64,000 bases of DNA from Sandaracinus amylolyticus (GTDB lineage: Bacteria > Myxococcota_A > Polyangia > Polyangiales > Sandaracinaceae), in the NCBI RefSeq assembly GCF_021631985.1, contig NZ_CP070225.1, positions 4,030,001 to 4,094,000 of the forward strand. Direction: 5' to 3'. A program made the translations under genes and the position numbers. Under the pieces are notes generated by a model. That model had not been told where the DNA came from. It made no database searches and was given only the letters and a program-made list of their open reading frames with translations. Shown here piece by piece: positions 55,594 through 64,000 of the stretch (position 1 is its first letter; the number at the start of each line of letters is the position of its first letter).

Positions 55594-58155
55594 TCACTCG
55601 GCCGGCGCGGCCGCGGTCTTCGCGTGGCTCTCGCCCTCGACCGCCGCGATGCGCATGCCGTAGAACGAGCGGTACACGAAGAACGCGCTGATCGCGAAGA
55701 GCACCGCCGCGATGACGACGCGCATCGTCGCGCCGTTCTCGATGCTGCCCTGGAGGATCTCCGCGAGCTCGACCGCGAGCAGGCCGAACAGCGTGGTGAA
55801 CTTGATCACCGGGTTCATCGCGACCGACGAGGTGTCCTTGAAGGGATCACCCACGGTGTCGCCGACGACGCACGCCGCGTGGAGGTCCGTGCCCTTCGCC
55901 TTGAGCTCGGTCTCGACGACCTTCTTCGCGTTGTCCCACGCGCCACCCGCGTTCGCGAGGAAGAGCGCCTGGAAGAGACCGAAGAGCGCGATCGCGACGA
56001 GGTACCCGATGAAGAAGTACGACTCGAGGAACGCGAACGCGAGCGTCGAGAAGAAGACCGTGAGGAAGATGTTGAACATCCCCTTCTGCGCGTAGACCGT
56101 GCAGATCTCGACGACCTTCTTCGAGTCCTCGATCGACGCCTTCTCGACGCCCTCGAGCTTGATGTTCGCCTTGATGAACTCGACCGCGCGGTACGCACCG
56201 GTCGAGACCGCCTGCGTCGACGCGCCGGTGAACCAGAAGATCACCGAGCCGCCCGCGAGCATGCCGAGCAGGAAGGGCGGGTGCATCAGCGAGAGCTGCG
56301 TCAGCAGCTCGGGGCGAAGGCCCGTGAGCAGCACGATGATCGAGAAGATCATCGTCGTCGCGCCGACCACCGCGGTGCCGATGAGCACCGGCTTCGCGGT
56401 CGCCTTGAACGTGTTGCCCGCGCCGTCGTTCTCCTCGAGGAGCTCCTTCGCGACCTCGAAGTTCGCGTCGAACTTGAAGTCCTTCTTGATCTCTTCCTTG
56501 ACGTTCGGGACGTTCTCGATGAGCGAGAGCTCGTACACCGACTGCGCGTTGTCCGTGACCGGGCCGTAGCTGTCGACCGCGATCGTGACCGGGCCCATGC
56601 CCAGGAAGCCGAACGCCACGAGGCCGAACGCGAAGATCGGCGAGACGTCGACCCAGCCGGCCTCGGTCTGGAAGCGGATGATCGCGCCGAGCGCCTCGCT
56701 CGTGCCCGCGTCCAGCATCGTCACGCCGTACGCGACGCCCATCAGCGCGACGAACACGATGCCCATCCAGTACGCGCTGAAGTTGCCCGCGGTGAGGCCG
56801 GCGAGGACGTTCAGCGACGCGCCGCCTTCCTTCGACGCGGTCACGACCTCGCGCACGTGGCCCGAGTCGACCGAGGTGAACACCTTGATGAGCTCGGGGA
56901 TGATCGCGCCCGCGAGCGTGCCGCAGCTGACGATCACCGAGAGCTTCCACCACGCGCTCGACGCGCCGCCGAGCTCGGGGATCAGCGCCGAGCTGACCGC
57001 GAACGTCGCGATGATCGAGACGATCGACGTGAGCCACACGAGGACCGTGAGCGGGTGCTCGAAGTTGAACTTGCCGAGGTTGCCGTAGCGGCTCTTCGCG
57101 ATCGCCTCGTTCACGAGGTACGAGCCCGCGCTCGCCACGACCATCACGACGCGGATCATGAAGAGCCACACGAGCAGCATCTTCTGCGCCTCGGCGGCCT
57201 CCGGGCTCGTGAGCACGAGGAGGATGAACGAGATGAGCGCGACGCCGGTCACGCCGTAGGTCTCGAAGCCGTCGGCGCTCGGACCGACCGAGTCACCCGC
57301 GTTGTCGCCCGTGCAGTCCGCGATGACGCCGGGGTTACGCGCGTCGTCTTCCTTGATCTTGAAGACGATCTTCATGAGGTCCGAGCCGATGTCGGCGATC
57401 TTCGTGAAGATGCCGCCCGCGATGCGGAGCGCCGACGCGCCGAGCGACTCGCCGATGGCGAAGCCGACGAAGCAGGGGCCCGCGAACTCACCCGGCACGA
57501 AGACCAGGATGAGGAGCATCATCATCAGCTCGACCGAGATGAGCATCATGCCGATGCTCATGCCGGCCTTGAGCGGGATCGCGTAGACCGGGTGGCCCTT
57601 GCCCTGGAGCGACGCGAACGCGGTGCGCGAGTTCGCGAACGTGTTGACGCGGATGCCGTACCACGCGACGCCGTAGCTGCCGGCGACGCCGATCAGCGCG
57701 AACACGAGGATCATCCCGACGCGCAGCCAGCGCTCGCCCGCGGGCAGGTGCGCGAAGGCGAACACGCCGTAGTACACGACCATGATCGCGCCGATGAAGG
57801 CGAACAGGATCATGATGAAGCGGCCCTGGGTGACCAGGTACGTCTTGCACGTCTCGTAGATCAGCTCGCTGATGTCGAGCATGGTCTTGTGGACCGGCAT
57901 CGCCTTCAGCTGGTTGAAGATCACGAAGCCGAACGCGAGACCGAGCGCGCACACCGCGAGGCCGCTCATCAGGAGCGTGCGGCCGTCGACGCCGAGCATC
58001 GTGACGGTCGAGAAGTCGGGCAGGCGGAGGCTGGCCTCGCCGCCTGCGGCGTGGCTGGTCTCCTGGGCGAGCGCGATGCTCGGCGCCGCGAAGGCCGCCA
58101 GCGAGGCAGCGGCGGCTGACACGCGAGCGAGAAGCGAGTGCAGACGGCTGGACAT
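55594..58155 (-). CDS. hppA: Membrane-bound proton/sodium pyrophosphatase (divergent), 853 aa
   Basis: ATG at 58155 with AGGAG upstream. An N-terminal signal-like helix ends in ALAQE. About 15-16 transmembrane helices follow. The substrate region reads GSDLMKIVFKIKEDDARNPG, VIADCTGDNAGDSVGPSADG and later DSYGPVTDNAQS, GDTVGDPFKDT, matching membrane PPase motifs, although DVGADLVGK and DNVGDCAGMAAD of the classical enzyme are altered. GNTFKA (about 525) has Lys where K+-dependent enzymes have Ala, indicating K+-independence. It couples PPi hydrolysis to ion pumping. At 853 aa it is longer than typical 660-770 aa members. Confidence 0.95.
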   Translation of the reverse strand: MSSRLHSLLARVSAAAASLAAFAAPSIALAQETSHAAGGEASLRLPDFSTVTMLGVDGRTLLMSGLAVCALGLAFGFVIFNQLKAMPVHKTMLDISELIYETCKTYLVTQGRFIMILFAFIGAIMVVYYGVFAFAHLPAGERWLRVGMILVFALIGVAGSYGVAWYGIRVNTFANSRTAFASLQGKGHPVYAIPLKAGMSIGMMLISVELMMMLLILVFVPGEFAGPCFVGFAIGESLGASALRIAGGIFTKIADIGSDLMKIVFKIKEDDARNPGVIADCTGDNAGDSVGPSADGFETYGVTGVALISFILLVLTSPEAAEAQKMLLVWLFMIRVVMVVASAGSYLVNEAIAKSRYGNLGKFNFEHPLTVLVWLTSIVSIIATFAVSSALIPELGGASSAWWKLSVIVSCGTLAGAIIPELIKVFTSVDSGHVREVVTASKEGGASLNVLAGLTAGNFSAYWMGIVFVALMGVAYGVTMLDAGTSEALGAIIRFQTEAGWVDVSPIFAFGLVAFGFLGMGPVTIAVDSYGPVTDNAQSVYELSLIENVPNVKEEIKKDFKFDANFEVAKELLEENDGAGNTFKATAKPVLIGTAVVGATTMIFSIIVLLTGLRPELLTQLSLMHPPFLLGMLAGGSVIFWFTGASTQAVSTGAYRAVEFIKANIKLEGVEKASIEDSKKVVEICTVYAQKGMFNIFLTVFFSTLAFAFLESYFFIGYLVAIALFGLFQALFLANAGGAWDNAKKVVETELKAKGTDLHAACVVGDTVGDPFKDTSSVAMNPVIKFTTLFGLLAVELAEILQGSIENGATMRVVIAAVLFAISAFFVYRSFYGMRIAAVEGESHAKTAAAPAE

Positions 58156-58179
58156 GAGGACTCCTGGGTCTCCGAACGC

Positions 58180-58195
58180 CCGGAGCGCGCTCCGG
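58180..58195. promoter_or_regulatory. 16-bp perfect palindrome upstream of hppA
   Basis: CCGGAGCGCGCTCCGG lies 25 bases before the hppA ATG (58155). It could form a hairpin in the 5' leader or be an operator. The rest of the 58156-58397 gap shows no gene; it contains the promoter region of the divergent lipoprotein gene. Confidence 0.35.
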
Positions 58196-58397
58196 ACGAG
58201 GCAATGACACCGCTGGGCGAGATGTCGGGTCGAGCGCTTCCCTATCCCGCGCGCCCACCCTCGGCGGGGCCGCCTGATAGCAAGGGGCGCCGGCGATGTC
58301 TACACCCGTTGGGCCGGCCGCGTCTCGGGGTGAGGAAGGGTCGCGGTCGGGCCGAGTAGAATCCTCCGCCGAGGGCGGCCGACGGGCGGAGGTGCGG

Positions 58398-59999
58398 ATG
58401 AGGCGGGATGCGTGGCGCGGGATCGCGATGGTGCTCGCGGCGATCGCGGCGGGGTGCGGAGAGTCCCACCCAGCGGGCGACGGCGGCGAGGACGACGTCG
58501 ACGCGTCGATCGCGCCCGACCAGGACGCCGGGGTGACGCCCGGCGACGACGCGAGCGCCCCGGACGAGGACGCGTCGTCGCCCGACGTCGACGCCGGCCC
58601 GCCCGCGAGCTGCGACTCACCCGGCACGGTCGAGAGCGTCCCGTGCGGCAACTGCGGCACCGTCTCGCGCTTCTGCACGGCGGCGCGGGTCTGGGAGTAC
58701 GCGGAGTGCGAGGACGAGGGCGTCTGCGCGCCCGGCACCATCGACCAGGTCGCGTGCGGCAACTGCGGCCGGCAGGCCGCGCGCTGCACCACCGCGTGCG
58801 TCTGGGAGCGCACCGGCGCGTGCACCGACGAGGGCGAGTGCGCGCCCGGCGCGCGGACGCGCAGCGGCGAGACCTGCCCCGCGCCCCAGACCCGCGAATT
58901 CCTGTGCAGCGACGCGTGCACGTTCGAGCCCGCGAGCGAGTGCTCGGCGGACGGGTGCACGACGCCCGGCACCATCGAGCAGGTCGCCTGCGGCATGTGC
59001 GGGACGCGCGAGCGCTTCTGCACGGCGGAGCGCGTCTGGGAGTACGGCGCCTGCGAGGACGAGGGCGTGTGCATGCCCGGCACGACCGGCCCCGTCGCCT
59101 GCGGCAACTGCGGCACCCGCACCGCGCGCTGCACCGCCTCGTGCCAGTGGGACGGCAGCGGCACCTGCGCCGGCGAGGGCGTGTGCGCGCCCGGGACGAT
59201 CACGCGGAGCGGCGCGCTCTGCCCGCCGATGCAGACGCAGCGCGTGCAGTGCACGGCGTCGTGCGCGTACACCCCGCTCGACGCGTGCCGCAGCACGGTG
59301 CCGGTCGACGTGATGGTGCTGCTCGACGTGACCGGCTCGCACGCGACCTACGTGCGCGACAACGTCACGACGTTCGGCACGCGCCTGGTGGCGCCGCTGC
59401 TCGCGATGGACGACGTCGCGGTCGGCGTCGCGTGGTACGCGGACTTCCCGATCGACTCGTACGGCAGCGCGGGCGATCATCCGTTCGAGGGCGGCGTGCA
59501 GCCGACGCGCACGCGCAGCGAGGTCGACGGCGCGTTCGCCGCGGTCCCGCAGCGCGGCGGGAACGACCTGCCGGAGAGCGGCATCGAGGCGCTCTCGATC
59601 CTCGCCGGCGGCACGACGCCGGCGTCGGCGATCCCGCTCGTGTGCTCGAGCGGGCGCACCGCCGGCGGCTGCTGGCGGGGCGGCGCGCGGCGCGTGGTCG
59701 TGATCTACACCGACGCGTCGAGCCACAACGGGCCGAGCCCGACGTCGACCGCGCTGCACTCGCCCTACACGACCATCCCCACCGCCGCGACGTGGCCCAC
59801 CGTGCGCTCGCGGCTCTTGGCGGACGGCACGCTGCTGCTGGTCCTCTATCGCACGAACACCGACGCCGACGCGGCCGGCCAGTACGACGAGATGCTGCGG
59901 GATCTGGGGCAACCCGTGACCGATCGCATCGCCGCGGACACCATCGGGCCGGCGCTCGACGCGGTGGTGGCGCGGGTGCGGGGGATCGCGATGCCCTGA
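58398..59999 (+). CDS. Lipoprotein with Cys-rich ABC-ABC repeats and C-terminal vWA domain, 533 aa
   Basis: GGAGG precedes ATG 58398; lipobox AIAAGC (Cys20) and an Asp/Ala linker follow. Residues about 70-300 are six Cys-rich units of 37-40 residues, each starting PGT/PGA: units 1 and 4 share RFCTAARVWEY-type sequence, 2 and 5 ARCT-SC-W, 3 and 6 TRSG-CP--QT. This is a two-fold repeat of an ABC triplet. Residues about 305-525 are a vWA domain with MIDAS-type VMVLLDVTGSHATYV and VVVIYTDASSH. It is probably a surface-exposed adhesin-like lipoprotein. Confidence 0.8.
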   Translation: MRRDAWRGIAMVLAAIAAGCGESHPAGDGGEDDVDASIAPDQDAGVTPGDDASAPDEDASSPDVDAGPPASCDSPGTVESVPCGNCGTVSRFCTAARVWEYAECEDEGVCAPGTIDQVACGNCGRQAARCTTACVWERTGACTDEGECAPGARTRSGETCPAPQTREFLCSDACTFEPASECSADGCTTPGTIEQVACGMCGTRERFCTAERVWEYGACEDEGVCMPGTTGPVACGNCGTRTARCTASCQWDGSGTCAGEGVCAPGTITRSGALCPPMQTQRVQCTASCAYTPLDACRSTVPVDVMVLLDVTGSHATYVRDNVTTFGTRLVAPLLAMDDVAVGVAWYADFPIDSYGSAGDHPFEGGVQPTRTRSEVDGAFAAVPQRGGNDLPESGIEALSILAGGTTPASAIPLVCSSGRTAGGCWRGGARRVVVIYTDASSHNGPSPTSTALHSPYTTIPTAATWPTVRSRLLADGTLLLVLYRTNTDADAAGQYDEMLRDLGQPVTDRIAADTIGPALDAVVARVRGIAMP

Positions 60000-60079
60000 G
60001 CCCGTGTGGGGCCTTGGAGGGTGCGCAAGCAGGTTCGCGTTGCGCTCGCGCCTTAGTCTTCCGATGATTGGGGGGCTCG

Positions 60080-61885
60080 ATGTCGCGCCCTGCCCCGTCC
60101 GAAGCTCCGCTCGTGTCTCCCGCCGACTCGTTCGTCGGTCGGGTGCTGGAGCAGCGATACCGCGTCGAGCAGCGTCTCGGCGAAGGCGGGTTGGGCACCG
60201 TCTACCGCGCGCAGCACCTCAAGCTCGCGCGCAACGTCGCGGTGAAGGTGCTGCGCGACGATCTACGCGGCATCCCGCAGCTGCGCGCGCGCTTCGAGCG
60301 CGAGGTGAAGGCGCTCTCGTCGCTCTCGCATCCGAACGTCGTGACGATCACCGACTACGGCGTGGAGGGCGGCATGCCCTTCCTCGTCATGGAGCTGGTG
60401 GAGGGCACCGAGCTCGCGAAGATCGTCGGCGAGCCGCTGCCCCCGGAGCGCGCGCTCTCCATCGTGCGTCAGATCCTCGCGAGCCTCGCCTACGCGCACG
60501 AGCGCGACGTGGTGCATCGCGATCTGAAGCCCGCGAACGTGATCGTGCGGCAGCTCCCCGACGGACGCGATCACGTCACGGTGCTCGACTTCGGGCTCGC
60601 GAAGTTCGTCGGCGACGATCCCGGCGGCGACCTCACGCGCAGCGGGCTCGTCGTGGGAACGCCCGCGTACATGCCGCCCGAGCAGATGGCCGCGGGCGCG
60701 CGGCGCGCCGATGCGCGCTCCGATCTCTACGCGGCGGGCCTCATCCTCTTCGAGCTGATCGCGGGCCGTCGTCCCTTCACGTTCGAGGAGCCCGCGGAGC
60801 TGCTGCGCGCGCATCTCGTGATGCAGCCTCCGACGCTCGCCGAGGCGCTCCCTGGCGCGGTGGTGCGGCCCGAGCTCGAGGAGCTCCTGGTGCGCGCGCT
60901 CGCGAAGTCGCCCGACGATCGCTTCCCCGATGCGCGCGCGATGATCGATGCGATCGACGCGCTGCCCTACGAGCCACTGGTGCGCGGCGGCGTCGGTGGT
61001 CACGACGCGCGGCACGACGCGACGCGCCCTGCGCGGCCGACGCCGATCTCGGCGGCTGCGGCGGCGAGCGAGCGTCCGCCGCCGAGCCCGACCGCGGCCG
61101 AGCGTGCGCGCGCGATGGGCATGCGCGCCGGGATCGCGGCGCTCGTGTTCCTGATGACGATCGCGGGCATCGCGTGGGCTGCGCGGCGCGCGACGACCGA
61201 GCCGGTCGCCGACGCGACCGACACGACCCGAGCGAGCCCGCCGCCGGTCGCGCCGCCCGCGCGCAGCGAGGGCCCGGGCACGACCGCGGCGCCGCCGTCG
61301 GCGGCGGTCGCAGTGGCCGAGGCGACGCCGGGCGACGATCCGGTCGCAGCGGGCGACGAGGACACCGAGGCGCTGGTCGGCGACGAGGACGAGGGCGAGG
61401 TCGCGCCCGAGGTCGAAGCGCCGTTCGTCGCGCCGGTGCGCGTCGGCCCGCGACCGCCGGCGCGCAATCCGCTGCGGGGTCGGCTGCCGGCGGTGCTCTC
61501 GCGCGTCGATGCGCGCATCGAGCGCGGCCGTCCGATCGGCGCGGGCGACATCCGCTCGCTGCAGCGATATCGCAACGACCGCCCCGGCGACGTGCGCGGT
61601 CGGCTCGTGCTCGGGCACGCGTACGCGGCGCGCGGCTGGCTCTCGCCGGCGATGGATCAGTACGAGCGCGCGGTGGGCGTCGACGAGAGCGTGCGGGGCG
61701 ATCCGGCGATCCTCGAGAACCTGCTGCGCGCGGTGCGGACCGAGTCGCTGACGGCCCGGGCGAGCGAGCTCGTGGTGCGGATCTACGGGCTCGAGGCGCA
61801 GGCCGGTGTGCGACGGGCGATCTCTCGGGTTCGCGATCCGGCGGAGCGCGGACGGCTCGAAGCGCTCGCTGGTCGACTTCGCTGA
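60080..61885 (+). CDS. Membrane-anchored Ser/Thr protein kinase with TPR-like tail, 601 aa
   Basis: ATG at 60080 with GGGGGG upstream (TTG at 60068 possible). The kinase domain (about 27-290) has GEGGLGTVY (34-42), Lys56, HRDLKPAN (146-153), DFG (170-172) and PEQMAAG. A Pro/Ala/Thr-rich linker contains one transmembrane helix (about 350-367, GIAALVFLMTIAGIAWAA). After an acidic linker (420-455), the C-terminal 130 residues are TPR-like (GRLVLGHAYAARGWLSPAMD). The kinase is cytosolic and the tail periplasmic. It is the third kinase in the window and is isolated, 80 bases after the repeat lipoprotein. Confidence 0.93.
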   Translation: MSRPAPSEAPLVSPADSFVGRVLEQRYRVEQRLGEGGLGTVYRAQHLKLARNVAVKVLRDDLRGIPQLRARFEREVKALSSLSHPNVVTITDYGVEGGMPFLVMELVEGTELAKIVGEPLPPERALSIVRQILASLAYAHERDVVHRDLKPANVIVRQLPDGRDHVTVLDFGLAKFVGDDPGGDLTRSGLVVGTPAYMPPEQMAAGARRADARSDLYAAGLILFELIAGRRPFTFEEPAELLRAHLVMQPPTLAEALPGAVVRPELEELLVRALAKSPDDRFPDARAMIDAIDALPYEPLVRGGVGGHDARHDATRPARPTPISAAAAASERPPPSPTAAERARAMGMRAGIAALVFLMTIAGIAWAARRATTEPVADATDTTRASPPPVAPPARSEGPGTTAAPPSAAVAVAEATPGDDPVAAGDEDTEALVGDEDEGEVAPEVEAPFVAPVRVGPRPPARNPLRGRLPAVLSRVDARIERGRPIGAGDIRSLQRYRNDRPGDVRGRLVLGHAYAARGWLSPAMDQYERAVGVDESVRGDPAILENLLRAVRTESLTARASELVVRIYGLEAQAGVRRAISRVRDPAERGRLEALAGRLR

Positions 61886-61912
61886 TCTCCGCGCGGGGTG
61901 AGGCTTCGGTGT

Positions 61913-62176
61913 GGGGCGCGGGGAGGGGGCCGGTGCTCGGCCAGTCCTCGCGATCCGACCTGCTGCGCGGTGTGATGGTCGATGGCCGGGGCTCTCGCTC
62001 GCGCAGCGCTCCGCGCTTTGCTCGCTCGCATTCGCGGGCCTCGCCGAGACTGGTCGGCGCTGCGGACGCGAAGCACGGACGACGCGAAGCGGCGGCCGGG
62101 CGTGAGCGCAATGCTCGACACGCGACGAAGGAGCGGGTCGAGCAGCAACTGCGCGCGGGCCCCCTCCCCGCGCCCC
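61913..62176. repeat. Perfect 19-bp inverted repeat spaced by 226 bases
   Basis: GGGGCGCGGGGAGGGGGCC (61913-61931) is the exact reverse complement of 62158-62176. It lies in the 831-base gene-poor gap 61886-62716, directly downstream of the kinase stop. I see no gene between the arms. A small element footprint, a long-range RNA or DNA hairpin, or a recombination product are possible readings. Confidence 0.5.
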
Positions 62177-62359
62177 GGCTGGCAAGGCTTCGGCCGCGCG
62201 CGGAGGTGAACGCAGCTCGGTGTGGTGGGGGGACGCGTGCTGACTCGCCCTTCGGGCATCGTGGAGCCGATTGATCGGGCTCGCGCTGCGCGCCTCGCCC
62301 CGATGAGTCGCGACCGAACGCGATCGTGGTGACGGGATCGCCCGGCATGCCCGAGACGG

Positions 62360-62660
62360 TCGCGCTCTCGCGCTCTCTCGCGCTCTCTCGCTCACTCGCT
62401 CTCTCGCTCTCTCGCTCTCTCGCGCTCTCGCGCTCTCTCGCGCTCTCGCTCGCTCTCTCGCTCACTCGCGCTCTCTCGCTCACTCGCGCTCTCTCGCGCT
62501 CTCGCTCGCGCGCTCTCTCTCGCTGTCTCTCACCCGCACGCGCCCCCGCCCTCGCCCTCGCCCTCGCCCTCGCCCTCGCCCTCGCCCTCGCACGCGCCCT
62601 CGCCCTCGCCCTCGCCCCCGCCCTCGCCCCCGCCCCCGCCCTCTCCCCCGCCCCCCGCCC
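62360..62660 (+). repeat. Low-complexity CTCTCGCG / CCCTCG tandem tracts
   Basis: From about 62360 to 62530 the + strand is built of CTCTCGCG, CTCTCGCT and CTCACTCG octamers with many repeats; from about 62543 to 62660 it becomes CCCTCG and CCCCCG hexamers. The tract is strongly C/T-biased on the + strand with phased G residues. It ends about 55 bases before ATG 62717. It is microsatellite-like, so prone to slippage; it encodes no recognisable protein. Confidence 0.75.
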
Positions 62661-62716
62661 TCCTGTGCGTCCGCTCTCGCCCTTCCGCGCGCGCAGTTCC
62701 GCTACTCTCCCGCGCC

Positions 62717-63763
62717 ATGCATGGCCACCGCTCGCTTCCAGGCTCTCTGATGCTCGCGTCCGCTCTCGTGCTCTCGACCGCGTGCGGGGGCTCCGAGGCG
62801 GCCGAGGACGCGGTCGACACGACGCCCATCGTCGGCGTGATGGAGCTGCCGATCTCGCATCGCGGCGACGCGACCGCGCCGAGCGATGCGCTGCGCGTCG
62901 AGATCAGCCCGACCGAGCTGCGCCTCGAGAGCCGTCCCGTCTACACGCTCGAGCGCGGGCGCGTGCCCGCCGCCGAGGTGACCGCCGACGGGCTCACCCA
63001 GCTGCGCACCGCGCTCCAGGCCGCGCCCGCGCGCCCCCGCGTCGCGCTCACCGCCCACGGCATGGTGCCCTACGGGACGCTGGTGCGGACCATCCAGACG
63101 CTCACCGCCGCGGGCTATCGCGACATCCTCCTCGCGGTGCGTCCGGTCTCGGGCACCGGCGCCGCGCCCACCGCGCCGAGCTGGATGCCGATCTCGTCGC
63201 CCCAGATCGCGCCCTTCGGCCCCGAGCCCGTCGACCCCGCGACCTACGGCGGACCGGCGCGCGGATGGGGCGACTTCACGTCGCGCTGGGAGGAGTCGTA
63301 CGACGCGTGCCGCGCCGCCGGCGCCGGCCAGTACACCGACTGCGATCCCAAGGCCTCGGTGACGCCCGAGGACGGCCAGATGCAGGTCGTGCTCTGGGCC
63401 CGCGGGCGCGGCATGCAGGTGCGCTTCAACCGCGTCGGCGCGCCCCCGCCCGAGCCCAGCAAGGCACCGAGCGGCCCCGCGCTCATCGAGGGCGTCCGCG
63501 CCGCACCGACCGGCGAGGGCGAAGAGATCCCGCCCGACCCGTCGACGACCGGCGCCTTCGCGTTCCGCGCCGAGGTCGCGACCGCGGCCGACTCCGCGAT
63601 CTCCGGCGTCACCCGCCCGGTGTGCGGCGCCTCGCCGTGCCCCACCGTCGTCGAGGCCGACGAGGAGACGCCGGTGATGCGCGTCGTGTCGCTGCTCGGC
63701 GCGGCGTTCCCCAACGGCTCGAGCCCGCCGCACCTCGTGCTGCGACTGCCCGCCGCGCGCTGA
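62717..63763 (+). CDS. Lipoprotein with ExbD/TolR-like periplasmic domain, 348 aa
   Basis: ATG at 62717; lipobox LSTAC (Cys23). Residues about 55-145 follow the ExbD/TolR periplasmic pattern: RVEISPTELRLESRPVYTLE, then GLTQLRTALQAAP, RVALTAHGMVPYGTLVRTIQ and AGYRDILLAVRP. The transmembrane helix of ExbD is absent, replaced by lipid anchoring. The rest (150-348) is a Pro/Ala-rich region with a few Cys residues and ends in RVVSLLGAAFPNG. No TonB or ExbB gene is adjacent. Similarity to ExbD is by motif order only. Confidence 0.72.
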   Translation: MHGHRSLPGSLMLASALVLSTACGGSEAAEDAVDTTPIVGVMELPISHRGDATAPSDALRVEISPTELRLESRPVYTLERGRVPAAEVTADGLTQLRTALQAAPARPRVALTAHGMVPYGTLVRTIQTLTAAGYRDILLAVRPVSGTGAAPTAPSWMPISSPQIAPFGPEPVDPATYGGPARGWGDFTSRWEESYDACRAAGAGQYTDCDPKASVTPEDGQMQVVLWARGRGMQVRFNRVGAPPPEPSKAPSGPALIEGVRAAPTGEGEEIPPDPSTTGAFAFRAEVATAADSAISGVTRPVCGASPCPTVVEADEETPVMRVVSLLGAAFPNGSSPPHLVLRLPAAR

Positions 63764-63764
63764 G

Positions 63765-64000
63765 CTACGGCGCGACGAGCCAGTTGCGGTGGCCCTCGCT
63801 CTCGGGCGGCAGGACCTCGATGCAGCCCACCACCGCGTCCCCACACCGGCGCGCCTCGGACAGCGCGCCGGCGACGCGCTCGAGCGGGCCGTACCGCCGC
63901 CGGTGCTCGCGGGCCAGCGCGTTGTACTCCGTGACGAGCGCGCCCAGGTCGTCGCCCGCCGCCCACCCGATCGGGCCGATGCCCTCTCCGTGATCACGCA
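63765..64000 (-). CDS. Partial gene, C-terminal 78 codons, open at right edge
   Basis: The minus strand reads from the window edge to TAG at 63765-63767 without a start inside. Residues visible include GIGPIGWAAGDDLGALVTEY, NALAREHRRRYGPLERVAG and the C-terminal VVGCIEVLPPESEGHRNWLV. The clean codon pattern and convergent position to the gene ending at 63763 support a true gene. The family cannot be told from this fragment. Confidence 0.6.
   Translation of the reverse strand, partial: RDHGEGIGPIGWAAGDDLGALVTEYNALAREHRRRYGPLERVAGALSEARRCGDAVVGCIEVLPPESEGHRNWLVAP

Noticed and set aside
62360-62660. CRISPR array
   Set aside because: Repeat units are only 6-8 bases with no unique spacers and no cas genes nearby. 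It is a low-complexity tract.

Overview
The window is a stretch of very GC-rich bacterial chromosome with strong G/C third-position bias, many GTG starts and dense opposite-strand open frames. The gene content points to a myxobacterium, probably of the Sandaracinus type: several Hanks-type Ser/Thr kinases with C-terminal membrane segments or PEGA tails, TPR and winged-helix proteins, DUF4388 and receiver proteins, Cys/Asp-rich lipoproteins and an AgmX/TonB-like envelope protein. The genus is an inference; no rRNA or complete tRNA gene is present to confirm it.

Left part (1-11296) is mobile, accessory DNA. A long minus-strand run of small phage- or island-type genes (5457 down to 1114) includes an HNH nuclease, an HTH protein, CxxC proteins, a gene interrupted by an in-frame TGA and a gene with a -1 frame break. 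It is followed by a stand-alone SIR2-like protein (5761-6834), a translationally coupled RNase H-fold protein plus protein kinase (7693-9239), and two exact 44-bp copies of the 3' half of a tRNA-Gly(CCC) gene (9576-9619 and 11253-11296). The copies bracket a 1.7-kb remnant island holding the C-terminal stub of a tyrosine integrase and two immunity-type genes (MafI-like; ankyrin/DUF4274-like). I read this as two tandem elements inserted at a tRNA-Gly gene lying left of the window.

Middle part (11.5-31.3 kb) is chromosomal with lineage-specific systems: a kinase-PEGA protein, a receiver protein lacking its phospho-acceptor Asp, a pseudokinase/TPR plus TPR/winged-helix operon, a PD-(D/E)XK-like protein next to a paralog of one of the island's small proteins, a fusion of a CrtC/AttH-type lipocalin-like domain to a polyprenyl synthetase (20865-23123), and a tightly coupled minus-strand operon (30444 to 24077) encoding a small protein, a Rad50/SMC-like ATPase with a Cys hook, an unknown protein, a MoxR-type AAA+ ATPase and a large C-terminal-vWA protein. 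The last two loci are the best candidates for undescribed systems.

Right part (31.5-64 kb) is mostly housekeeping and envelope genes: a DUF3999/DUF2339 membrane pair, Ada-AlkA fusion plus Ogt for alkylation repair, glutaredoxin divergent from glutathione reductase-type flavoprotein, tandem GNAT plus M20 peptidase, a SRPBCC-DUF5939-adenylate cyclase, the BolA/monothiol glutaredoxin pair, a YihY-type membrane protein, DUF4388 and receiver proteins, a cluster of lipoproteins, a divergent membrane pyrophosphatase, a Cys-rich repeat vWA lipoprotein, another kinase, and an ExbD-like lipoprotein preceded by a striking low-complexity pyrimidine tract. Several intergenic regions hold well-formed inverted repeats that look like operators or terminators.
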